47,634 nucleotides of DNA from Alphaproteobacteria bacterium (GTDB lineage Bacteria > Pseudomonadota > Alphaproteobacteria > Bin95), in NCBI GenBank assembly GCA_022827685.1, contig JAJEIH010000065.1:1-47634 (forward strand), written 5' to 3'. Both the position numbers and the translations under genes were made by a program. Each line of letters begins with the position of its first letter. Positions within the stretch are counted from its first letter, which is position 1. The notes beneath the pieces are model-generated. The model searched no databases. It saw only the letters and a list, made by a program, of their open reading frames with translations, and was not told where the DNA came from. Of the stretch, positions 17,485-24,006 are shown piece after piece.

Positions 17485-17915
17485 GCCGCGCCCCCGTCGG
17501 TCCCGTGTTCCGGCCGCCATACCGTCGGCCAGGGCTCGCCCAGGTCTTCGAGGACGCAGTCGAGCGGCTCGCTGTCCACCCGCACCGTGGCGCCGCCTGC
17601 AAAGGCCAGGTCCACCGCTGCGTCGTCGGCCGGCGCCATGGTCAAAAGGCTGAGCAGCCCGTCCGGCCGGCCGCGGTCCACATTGCTGGTATGCACGGCG
17701 CGGACATTCTGGAACGACAGCATGGCGTGCGTGCGCTCGAAGGGCGGCCTGTCGCCGGCGCACTCCCATCGGAAGCGGTTGAAGACGATGGCGAACCGGT
17801 TCTGGTCCCGCATCCAGGTCATATCCGAGAGGGGTGCAATCGCGTCCTGGATACAGGCCGCAATCACCTGCAATTCCTCAACGGATGTCGCGCGCAATTT
17901 GAGCTGCCTGCTCAT
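17481..17915 (-). CDS. DUF2948 family protein
   Basis: A 144-residue protein of the alphaproteobacterial DUF2948 family, recognised by [22 protein letters not shown] at the N-terminus, the [18 protein letters not shown] segment, and DVVVDL-like [16 protein letters not shown] near the C-terminus. Function is unknown. It is wedged between murA and hisG with four-base overlaps on both sides, so it is tightly coupled to both. No signal peptide, membrane helix or metal motif is visible. Confidence 0.9.
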   Translation of the reverse strand: MSRQLKLRATSVEELQVIAACIQDAIAPLSDMTWMRDQNRFAIVFNRFRWECAGDRPPFERTHAMLSFQNVRAVHTSNVDRGRPDGLLSLLTMAPADDAAVDLAFAGGATVRVDSEPLDCVLEDLGEPWPTVWRPEHGTDGGAA

Positions 17916-19273
17916 TGGGCCGCCAGGTCGCCGTCCACGGCAGGCACGACCTCGATATCCGCGCCGATGCTCGCCAGCCGTCCCGGAACATCCGCGTAGC
18001 CGCGCTCGATGAAGCGGGCTCCCTGAACCTCGCTTTCGCCTTCCGCGATCAGCGCGGCGAGCAGATAGGCGAAACCGGCCCTGAGGTCCGGCACCTCGAT
18101 CCGCCGGCCGACAAGCGGCGTCGCGCCCTGCACGACAGCGCTGTGGGGGAAGTTTCGTTCCCGGAAACGGCAGGGCTTGCCGCCGAGGCAGGCGGTGGTC
18201 AGCGTGATGTTGGCGCCCATGTCGTTCAGGGTGCCGGTGTAGCCGAAGCGGTTCTCATAGACCGTTTCGTGCAGGACCGAGACGCCTTCCGCCTGGGTCA
18301 GCAGGGTTGCCATCGGTTGTTGCCAGTCCGTCATGAACCCCGGATGCACATCGGTCTCGATGTGGATCGGGCGCAGCGTGTCGCGGGCGCGGAAGAAGGT
18401 GATGGCGTCGTCCATGATCTCGAAGCCGCCGCCGACCTTCCGCAGCACATTGAGGAACGTGACCATGGCCCGCTGGTCGGCCCCGGAAATGCGGATGCGC
18501 CCGCCGGTAGCGACCGCCGCCATGGCGAAGGATGCGACCTCAATGCGGTCCGCCATCGGCCGATGGGTTGCGCCGGAAAGCCGCTCGACGCCCTCGACGA
18601 CGATTTTCCGATCGGTCTCGATCTGGATGAGCGCGCCCATCTTCTGGAGGAAGAGGACCGTATCGACGATCTCCGGCTCGATGGCCGCGTTGTGGATCAC
18701 GGTGGTGCCGTCCGCCAGGCAGGCGGCCTGGATGGCGTTCTCCGTCGCGCCGACACTCGGATAGGGCAGGTGGACGACGGCGCCTTTCAGCCGGTCCGCC
18801 TTGGCGGTATAGCCGTCCCGGTCGGCATCGATGCGCGCGCCCATCTGCTCCAGGAGGCCGATATGGAAGTCTATGGGGCGCTCGCCGATATGGTCGCCGC
18901 CGACGACCGGAACGCGCGCCATGCCCGCCCGATGCAGAAGCGGGGCGATCAGCAGCACGGGCAGGCGGTTGACGCCGGAATAGCGCTGCCCGACGGCGGT
19001 CGAGGCGATGTCGGCGGTTCGGATGTCCACTGCCCCGGAGTTGTCGCGGGACACGGTCGCGCCAATCTCCGCCAGCATGCCGAGCGCAAGGTCGATCTCG
19101 GAAATATCCGGCACGTCCAGCAGGCGGCAGGGCTCGGCGGTCAGCAAGGAGGCGACCAGCTGCTTGCTGACGGCATTCTTGGCCGTCTGGGCGCGGATCG
19201 CCCCGTTCAACGGCCTGCCGCCGCGAATGCGATAGGCTCTGGCGCCGGTTTCGAGCACGAGTGGAGCCCTCAT
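17912..19273 (-). CDS. murA: UDP-N-acetylglucosamine 1-carboxyvinyltransferase with Asp at the active-site Cys position
   Basis: A 453-residue MurA-type enolpyruvyl transferase, which adds enolpyruvate from PEP to UDP-GlcNAc in the first step of peptidoglycan synthesis. Lys32-Asn33 (AKNAVS), an arginine in VNRLPVLLIAPL, the late aspartate in FMTDWQQ, and the arginine in DLRAG are conserved. The flexible-loop motif that reads GGC-x-IG in E. coli (Cys115) reads GGDHIGERPID here, so Asp127 replaces the cysteine. Known Cys-to-Asp MurA enzymes are active and resistant to fosfomycin. The protein is about 30 residues longer than E. coli MurA. It leads the operon; the ATG at 19273 fits the family. 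A paralogous enolpyruvyl transferase remains possible, but the gene position argues for MurA. Confidence 0.85.
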   Translation of the reverse strand: MRAPLVLETGARAYRIRGGRPLNGAIRAQTAKNAVSKQLVASLLTAEPCRLLDVPDISEIDLALGMLAEIGATVSRDNSGAVDIRTADIASTAVGQRYSGVNRLPVLLIAPLLHRAGMARVPVVGGDHIGERPIDFHIGLLEQMGARIDADRDGYTAKADRLKGAVVHLPYPSVGATENAIQAACLADGTTVIHNAAIEPEIVDTVLFLQKMGALIQIETDRKIVVEGVERLSGATHRPMADRIEVASFAMAAVATGGRIRISGADQRAMVTFLNVLRKVGGGFEIMDDAITFFRARDTLRPIHIETDVHPGFMTDWQQPMATLLTQAEGVSVLHETVYENRFGYTGTLNDMGANITLTTACLGGKPCRFRERNFPHSAVVQGATPLVGRRIEVPDLRAGFAYLLAALIAEGESEVQGARFIERGYADVPGRLASIGADIEVVPAVDGDLAAQ

Positions 19274-19340
19274 CCTGGATCGCGCCGTGTCGGCGACCGT
19301 TCTCCCGGCCGGCGCGGCGTTTTGCGGCCCGCTTGTAGCT

Positions 19341-19496
19341 TCAGCAGTCCCGTTCGGCAATGTCGCCGGGCGCTTCGGCATCCTCGCCGCCTTCGCCGCG
19401 TTGGCGCGCCTTGCGGCGGCGCAGGTTCTGCCTGAGCGCCTCCGCGAGACGCCGTTGCTTGTGTTCCTTCGTCTCCCGGTCTTCCGAGGCGGCCAT
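19341..19496 (-). CDS. Small basic conserved-type protein upstream of murA
   Basis: A 51-residue ORF reading MAASEDRETKEHKQRRLAEA and then a basic helix LRQNLRRRKARQRG, with an acidic tail. Small proteins with an RRLAEALRxNLxRRKAQ core are common in alphaproteobacteria and are usually annotated hypothetical. GGGAGGG lies upstream at an acceptable distance. It sits in the 270-base gap between murA and tRNA-Thr and is oriented like murA. The charged amphipathic core could bind nucleic acid or a protein partner; that is a guess. Confidence 0.6.
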   Translation of the reverse strand: MAASEDRETKEHKQRRLAEALRQNLRRRKARQRGEGGEDAEAPGDIAERDC

Positions 19497-19502
19497 CTGC
19501 GC

Positions 19503-19531
19503 TTGCCCTCCCGTCGTTCCCTGTGGCATAG
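19503..19531 (+). promoter_or_regulatory. Candidate promoter of tRNA-Thr
   Basis: TTGCCC (19503-19508) and GCATAG (19526-19531) with a 17-base spacer lie 13 bases before the tRNA 5' end. Both elements are moderate matches; position and spacing support the call. Confidence 0.4.
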
Positions 19532-19544
19532 ACGCGCCCGGCGG

Positions 19545-19619
19545 GCCGCCGTAGCTCAGGGGTAGAGCACACCCTTGGTAAGGGTGGGGTCGAGTGTTCA
19601 AATCACTCCGGCGGCACCA
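19545..19619 (+). tRNA. tRNA-Thr (GGT anticodon)
   Basis: The acceptor GCCGCCG pairs with CGGCGGC, the D-stem is GCTC/GAGC, the anticodon stem CACCC/GGGTG encloses TTGGTAA (anticodon GGT), and the T-arm is GAGTG-TTCAAAT-CACTC. The discriminator A and CCA are encoded. Its last 17 bases overlap, on the opposite strand, the 3' end of the crotonase gene. Confidence 0.95.
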
Positions 19620-20343
19620 TTCCCCGGCGCATGGTGAGCATGGTTTCGCGGGCGGCGGACAGCGCGTCCGCGACCGGGAGGTCGAGGGAACGCTGGAACA
19701 CCCGCTTGGTCGCGCGCACCGCTTCCCGGTCGAAAGCCGCCAAGGCCTCCGCCATCGAAAGCGCCTCATCAAGAACGTTTTCGTCCGGCACGACCCGGTT
19801 GATCATCCCGAGCTCCAGCGCCCGGTTCGCGGAGACGTCCTCGGCGAGCGTCAGCAGCTCGAACGCCGCTTTCGGCCCGATGCGGTGCGCCAGACCCGGC
19901 GTGACCATGGTGGCGGCCAGCCCGCGCCGGACCTCCGGATAGCCGAACACGGCGCTTGCGCCCGCCACCACGAGGTCGCAGGCAATGGCGAGATTGCAGC
20001 CGCCGCCGAGCGCATAGCCGCGCACCGCCGCGATCAACGGCTTGTCCGTCAGCCGGCCCAGCTCGTAGATCGCCGCCCCGGCTTCCGCCCGGTCCCGGGC
20101 AGCGCGCGGGCCTTCGCCGGCATGGTCCGCGGCTTCCTTCATGTCGGCGCCGGCGGAAAACGCGCGCTCATCGCCCTGCAGCACGATGCACGCCACTGCT
20201 TCGTCGCCATGCGCGCGCCTGACCGCGTCGCAGATCGCATCGACCAGCGCGCCATTGAGCGCGTTCAGCCGGCGCGGCCGGTTGAGGGTCAGGATGCGCG
20301 TGCTGCCGCGGTCTTTCAGGAGCAGGATATCGGCGTCGGCCAT
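19603..20343 (-). CDS. Enoyl-CoA hydratase/isomerase family protein
   Basis: A 246-residue crotonase-fold protein that acts on acyl-CoA thioesters. The N-terminal TRILTLNRPRRLNALN strand pair, the CoA/oxyanion motif AFSAGADMKEA, the second oxyanion motif GYALGGGCNLAIACD and the FGYPEVRRGL segment are clear. Of the two glutamates used by classical hydratases, the first (GGGCE in rat crotonase) is Asn here and the second (PEV) is kept, which suggests isomerase or another crotonase reaction. The stop codon lies inside the convergent tRNA-Thr gene, so the final residues RRGMVPPE are encoded opposite the tRNA. It is divergent from the methyltransferase gene. Confidence 0.88.
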   Translation of the reverse strand: MADADILLLKDRGSTRILTLNRPRRLNALNGALVDAICDAVRRAHGDEAVACIVLQGDERAFSAGADMKEAADHAGEGPRAARDRAEAGAAIYELGRLTDKPLIAAVRGYALGGGCNLAIACDLVVAGASAVFGYPEVRRGLAATMVTPGLAHRIGPKAAFELLTLAEDVSANRALELGMINRVVPDENVLDEALSMAEALAAFDREAVRATKRVFQRSLDLPVADALSAARETMLTMRRGMVPPE

Positions 20344-20411
20344 GCGGGAGGCGTCCTTGAACGGGCAGGGCAGTGTATGCTCGGCGCCGAGGAACGGAAG
20401 AGGGGAAGACA

Positions 20412-21038
20412 GTGAGCGATCTCAACCAGTGGCTGGAGCGGGTCTACAGCGCCGGGTCCACGGCGGAAAACCAGCGCATTTACGATGACTGGGCGGAGAG
20501 CTACGACGCCGATGTCTCGTCGGGCGGCTACGCCTACGCGCCGGTGGCGGCGGGCCTGTTCGGACGCCATGTGGCGCCGGGCGAAACGCCGGTGCTGGAT
20601 GCCGGCTGCGGCAGCGGCATCATCGGGGCGGCGCTCGCGCGCCTCGGATACGCGAATCTCACAGGCATAGACCTTTCCGACGGCATGCTGCGGGCCGCCG
20701 GGCGCAAGGGCGTCTATCGGGACCTGCGCCAGCGGGTCCTGGGCGAACCGCTCGATTTCGACGACGGCGCATTCCAGGCGGTCGTCTGCACCGGCGTCTT
20801 CACTCCCGGCCATGCGCCGCCGGAATCGCTGGACGAGCTCGTGCGCGTGACGGCCAGGGGCGGCGTGTTCATCTTCTGCTGCACGGAAGCCGCGCTCTCG
20901 GAAGGCGGGTTCCAGGCGAAGATCGACGCCCTGACCGGGGCCGGCCTCTGGACCCTGACCGACACGGCGGGACCCGTCACGGCCCTGCCGCAGGCGGCCA
21001 TCCGGCACGCCGCGACATTCTTCGTCTATCGGCGCTGA
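20412..21038 (+). CDS. Class I SAM-dependent methyltransferase
   Basis: A 208-residue methyltransferase with the Rossmann motif I VLDAGCGSGIIGAAL (about 60-74), acidic motif II LTGIDLSDGML and a motif IV region VVCTGVFTPGHAP. The N-terminal lead QRIYDDWAESYDADV is typical of Williams-Beuren/UbiE-like small-molecule methyltransferases. The GTG at 20412 is chosen because GGGGAAG precedes it; the open frame begins 39 bases earlier. The substrate is not identifiable. Its 3' end overlaps by 13 bases the end of a convergent small membrane-protein ORF. Confidence 0.85.
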   Translation: MSDLNQWLERVYSAGSTAENQRIYDDWAESYDADVSSGGYAYAPVAAGLFGRHVAPGETPVLDAGCGSGIIGAALARLGYANLTGIDLSDGMLRAAGRKGVYRDLRQRVLGEPLDFDDGAFQAVVCTGVFTPGHAPPESLDELVRVTARGGVFIFCCTEAALSEGGFQAKIDALTGAGLWTLTDTAGPVTALPQAAIRHAATFFVYRR

Positions 21039-21172
21039 AGCGGGGCCTCGCCATCGTCGGGCGGCAGCTCCTTCATCGGCCTCGCCGCCTTGATGCGCCG
21101 CCAGGTCAGCCAGATTTTCAAACCGGCGACCAGCGCCAGCGCGCCGAAAACGACCAGCGCCTCGATGATCAT
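21026..21172 (-). CDS. Small single-pass membrane protein coupled to ccr
   Basis: A 48-residue ORF whose ATG overlaps the ccr stop (ATGA at 21169-21172). Residues 2-24 (MIIEALVVFGALALVAGLKI and on) form one hydrophobic helix, followed by a basic stretch (TWRRIKAARPMK) and an acidic tail. This fits a bitopic inner-membrane protein with its C-terminus in the cytoplasm by the positive-inside rule. AGGG lies seven bases upstream. I do not recognise a family; coupling to ccr is the main evidence that it is expressed. Confidence 0.5.
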   Translation of the reverse strand: MIIEALVVFGALALVAGLKIWLTWRRIKAARPMKELPPDDGEAPLQRR

Positions 21173-22404
21173 GAAGCGCCCTGGCCGCGTTCGGTTGCAT
21201 TGACCAGCACGGCCATCTGGCCGGCGGCGTGGCGGTTTTCGTGCATCAGCTGGTGGGCGTGGCCGAGGTCGTCGAAGTCGAACACCTCCGAGAGGCAGGG
21301 GTCGATCTTGCCGTCGATGACCAATTGGTTGACCGCCGCGGCCTGCTCGTCATTGGACAGGTGGCTGCCCTGGAAGCGCTTCTGCCGCATCCAGTGGTAG
21401 CGCAGGTCGAGGGTCACATTGTAGCCGGTGGTGCCGGCGCAGATGACGATCATGCCGCCGGTGTCGCAGACGAATTCCGAGGTCGGCAGGGTGGCCTCGC
21501 CCGGATGCTCGAACACGATCTTCGGGCTCGCGCGCTCGCCGAGCGCCTCCCAGATTGCGCCGCCGAAGGCGCGGGCGCCCTTCGCCCAGGCGCCGTAGGC
21601 GGCGCCGTCGGTCGTGTCCGGCATCGGCCCCCAATGGTCGAAGGCGGTGCGGTTGATGACGCCGACTGCGCCCATCTCCATGCACCAGTCGCGCTTGGCG
21701 TCGTCGGAGATGACGGCGACCGGCCGGCCGCCGAGCGCGGCGGTGATCTGCAGCGCCATCGCGCCGAGGCCGCCGGACGCGCCCCAGACAAGCACCGCAT
21801 CGCCCGGCTCGACCGTGTGCGGCGGCCAGCCCATCAGCATCCGGTAGGCGGTCGAGGCGCAGAGCAGGTAGCAGCCCGACTGCTCCCAGGTCAGGTGTTT
21901 CGGGCGCGGCTGGCACTGGTGCGCCTGCGCCTTCGCGAACTGGCAATAGGAGCCGTAATTGGTCTGGTAGCCCCAGATCCGGGTCGAGGTCGCCAGCATG
22001 GGGTCCTTGCCCGACAGCACCCAGGGGTCGTCCGGCTCCCACCAGCCGGAGTGGATCACCACCTCGTCGCCGGGCCTGACATTCGTGACCTCGGAGCCGA
22101 CCGCCTGAACGATGCCGGAGCAGTCGCTGCCACCGGCATGGAAGTCCTCCGGCTCGCCCTTGCGCATCCGCTCCCCGATCACGTCGATCGGATATCCCAG
22201 CGCCGCCCAGACATTGTTGTAGTTGATGCCCGTCGCCATGACATAGACGAGCACCTCGTCCGGTTTGAGGTCCGGAACCGGGACGACCTCATGCTGCCAG
22301 GCGTCCTTCGGTTCCCCGAACCGGTCCTGGCGCACAAGGAAGGCGTGCATCGTCTCGGGCACCTCGCCGAGCGGCGGCTGTTCGCCCAAAGCGCAGAGTT
22401 CCAT
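21169..22404 (-). CDS. ccr: Crotonyl-CoA carboxylase/reductase
   Basis: A 411-residue member of the MDR reductase superfamily that reductively carboxylates crotonyl-CoA to ethylmalonyl-CoA with NADPH and CO2, the key step of the ethylmalonyl-CoA pathway for C2 assimilation. Family segments are GINYNNVWAALG (59-70), GSDCSGIVQAVG, STRIWGYQTNYGSYCQFA, the NADPH motif VWGASGGLGAMALQ, and KRFQGSHLSN. Length and order match CCR rather than simple quinone reductases. The ATG at 22404 is supported by AAGGAG nine bases upstream; the frame opens 27 bases earlier. The IS1111-group element lies 124 bases upstream, and a tiny membrane protein is coupled downstream. An acrylyl-CoA reductase paralogue is a less likely alternative. 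Confidence 0.9.
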   Translation of the reverse strand: MELCALGEQPPLGEVPETMHAFLVRQDRFGEPKDAWQHEVVPVPDLKPDEVLVYVMATGINYNNVWAALGYPIDVIGERMRKGEPEDFHAGGSDCSGIVQAVGSEVTNVRPGDEVVIHSGWWEPDDPWVLSGKDPMLATSTRIWGYQTNYGSYCQFAKAQAHQCQPRPKHLTWEQSGCYLLCASTAYRMLMGWPPHTVEPGDAVLVWGASGGLGAMALQITAALGGRPVAVISDDAKRDWCMEMGAVGVINRTAFDHWGPMPDTTDGAAYGAWAKGARAFGGAIWEALGERASPKIVFEHPGEATLPTSEFVCDTGGMIVICAGTTGYNVTLDLRYHWMRQKRFQGSHLSNDEQAAAVNQLVIDGKIDPCLSEVFDFDDLGHAHQLMHENRHAAGQMAVLVNATERGQGAS

Positions 22405-22535
22405 AGGGCCGGCTCCTTCTTCGTTTCGCATCGGCAGGAATACGCTCTAGGCGGTTGCCGTCCGGAATTCAATTCCCGGCGCCCGCCTCGCCGGCGCTGC
22501 TGCAAAGATACCGCTGCAAGTGTCATGGAAATGGG

Positions 22536-22547
22536 ATGGACGCCTCC
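22536..22547 (+). repeat. Left subterminal inverted repeat of the IS
   Basis: ATGGACGCCTCC, a perfect inverted match of 23963-23974, located seven bases inside the inferred left end. Confidence 0.9.
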
Positions 22548-22659
22548 CTCTGACAGCTGTTGGTGATCGGTAGGGTTGAAGTGGACCCTCACGGGCCGAC
22601 GGCATCACAGTGCCAAGAGGGAAGAGCAAGCTCTTCACAGGCAAACCGGAGGGTCCGAG

Positions 22660-23685
22660 ATGGAGACTAACAGAACGGTCGTTGGCGTGGATACGGCGAA
22701 GCGAGTGTTTCACCTGTATTGGGTGGATATGGAGACGGGCGAGATCGTGGATTTGAAGCTGACGCGGGCGAAGTTCCTGGAGCATTTCGCCGGGCGTGCG
22801 CCTTGCGTGGTGGCGATGGAGGCGTGCGGCGGCTCGCAGCACTGGGCGCGCGCGCTTCGGGCGCTCGGCCACGAGGCCAGGCTGTTGCCGGCGAAGGCGG
22901 TGCGGCCCTTCGTGGCCGGCAACAAGAACGATGCCCACGATGCGCGGGCGATCTGGACGGCCGTGCAGGTGCCGGGCGTGAAGACGGTCGCGATCAAGAG
23001 CGAGGAGCAGCAGGCGATCCTGGCGCTGCATCGCATGCGCCAGCAGTTGGTGAAGTTCCGCACCGCCCAGATCAACGCGCTGCGCGGTCTGCTGACCGAA
23101 TACGGCGAGGTCATGGCGAAGGGCCGGGCCGGCCTCGCGCGTGCGATCGTTCCGGCCCTGGAGCGGGTCGCCGAGCGGCTGCCGGCACCGATCGTCGAGA
23201 CCCTGCGCGAGCAGTGGGCGCGGGTCGGCCAGCTCGACAAGGAAATCGCCGTGATCGAACGACGGATCGCGTTGTGGCACCGCAGTTGCCCCGACAGCCG
23301 GCGGATCGCGGAGATCCCCGGCGTCGGCGTGCTCACCGCGACCGCCGTCGTCGCCACGATGGGCGATCCCGCCGCCTTCAGCTCCGGGCGCGAGTTCGCC
23401 GCCTGGCTCGGCCTGGCCCCGCGCCACACCGGCACCGGGGGACGGGTGCGCATGCTCTCCATCTCCAAGCGCGGCGACAAGTATCTGCGAACCCTGCTGA
23501 TCCACGGCGCCCGCGCCGTGCTCACCAGAAGCAAGGCGCCGCCCGAATGGGCACAGCGCCTCGCCGAGCGCCGACCGCCCAACGTGGTCACGGTCGCGCT
23601 GGCCAACAAGACGGCGCGCACCATCTGGGCCTTGCTGGCCCATGACAGGGAATACTGCGCCAACTTCATCAGCCGCCCGGCATAG
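22660..23685 (+). CDS. IS110-family (IS1111-group) transposase
   Basis: A 341-residue DEDD-type recombinase. The N-terminal RuvC-like domain begins VVGVDTAKRVFHLYWVDMETG (first Asp in GVDTAK) and continues through VVAMEACGGSQHWAR and the GNKNDAHDARAIW motif that supplies further acidic residues. The C-terminal Transposase_20 domain is seen in IAEIPGVGVLTATAVVATMGDP and the GLAPRHTGTGGRVRMLSISKRG segment, which carries the conserved serine used as nucleophile in this family. The ATG at 22660 has GGAGGG at seven bases; the open frame begins at 22576 but the earlier part is not conserved. No frameshift or stop interrupts it. Confidence 0.95.
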   Translation: METNRTVVGVDTAKRVFHLYWVDMETGEIVDLKLTRAKFLEHFAGRAPCVVAMEACGGSQHWARALRALGHEARLLPAKAVRPFVAGNKNDAHDARAIWTAVQVPGVKTVAIKSEEQQAILALHRMRQQLVKFRTAQINALRGLLTEYGEVMAKGRAGLARAIVPALERVAERLPAPIVETLREQWARVGQLDKEIAVIERRIALWHRSCPDSRRIAEIPGVGVLTATAVVATMGDPAAFSSGREFAAWLGLAPRHTGTGGRVRMLSISKRGDKYLRTLLIHGARAVLTRSKAPPEWAQRLAERRPPNVVTVALANKTARTIWALLAHDREYCANFISRPA

Positions 23686-23708
23686 GCCGCGACCGGCCAC
23701 AGGACACC

Positions 23709-23733
23709 AACCGACACAGCGAACCGACACAGC
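23709..23733 (+). repeat. Tandem 12-mer in the IS 3' region
   Basis: AACCGACACAGC occurs at 23709-23720 and again at 23722-23733, one base apart, between the transposase stop and the predicted bridge RNA. Role unknown; it could form part of the RNA leader or a binding site. Confidence 0.6.
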
Positions 23734-23779
23734 AGGAGGACGCCAAAAAACTGCGCAAGGCTCGACAAGAAGTGATGGC

Positions 23780-23935
23780 AAACAGGTCAGACCGCGATCC
23801 GCCAAGCCTGCATGACGTTCAAGGGCGAAAGGCCCGGCATGGAAATAAGGCGCGGATCGGCTCATCCCATCAGGGCCAGCGGGCGCTAAAACCCGCACAA
23901 AAAGGCCGGATACAAAACTGCAACCTGCTAACCCG
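23780..23935 (+). ncRNA. Predicted bridge RNA of the IS1111-group element
   Basis: Two internal loops with guides can be drawn. Target loop: stem CGATCCGC (23795-23802) with GCGGATCG (23852-23859); inner hairpin GGGC/GCCC (23823-23826, 23832-23835). Its 5' side CATGACGTT (23811-23819) is complementary to the right junction AACGTCATG (23978-23986), and its 3' side CATGGAAAT (23838-23846) is identical to the left junction (22524-22532). Donor loop: inner stems GGCC/GGCC (23874-23877, 23904-23907) and GCGGG/CCCGC (23879-23883, 23892-23896). Its 5' side CATCCCAT (23863-23870) is complementary to the left end ATGGGATG (22531-22538), and its 3' side ATACAAAA (23910-23917) equals the right end plus core. 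Known IS110 bridge RNAs use the same plan. The RNA's 5' and 3' ends are approximate. Confidence 0.8.
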
Positions 23936-23962
23936 CCGCAACTAATCGATCCTTGCATCACC

Positions 23963-23974
23963 GGAGGCGTCCAT
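23963..23974 (+). repeat. Right subterminal inverted repeat of the IS
   Basis: GGAGGCGTCCAT, the inverted partner of 22536-22547, located three bases inside the inferred right end. Confidence 0.9.
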
Positions 23975-23980
23975 ACAAAC

Positions 23981-24006
23981 GTCATGTTCCGTCATGCGAT
24001 GTCATG
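23981..24006 (-). repeat. CATGAC array of repeat copy B, split by the IS
   Basis: GTCATG (CATGAC on the minus strand) occurs at 23981, 23991 and 24001, and once more at 22522 on the other side of the IS. Removing the IS restores an exact 10-bp step across the junction, so four units stood in a row before insertion. Confidence 0.8.

Larger units (their letters stand above)
22529..23977 (+). mobile_element. IS110 family, IS1111-group insertion sequence (1449 bp)
   Basis: The element holds one intact transposase and has a perfect 12-bp inverted repeat ATGGACGCCTCC at 22536-22547 and 23963-23974. The repeats are subterminal: 7 bases lie outside on the left (AAATGGG) and 3 on the right (ACA), the arrangement known for IS1111-group elements. 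The ends are set by restoring a perfect 10-bp array: joining GTCATGG (22522-22528), AA and CGTCATG (23980-23986) rebuilds the uninterrupted site, with AA as the shared core present at both junctions. There is no target duplication beyond the core. The long 3' non-coding part (23686-23962) encodes the presumed bridge RNA. The element appears complete and potentially active. Confidence 0.9.

Noticed and set aside
22405-22528. Insertion disrupting ccr
   Set aside because: The element lies 124 bases upstream of the ccr start, and the ribosome binding site and a weak promoter-like TTGAAT/TAGAGC pair remain in between.
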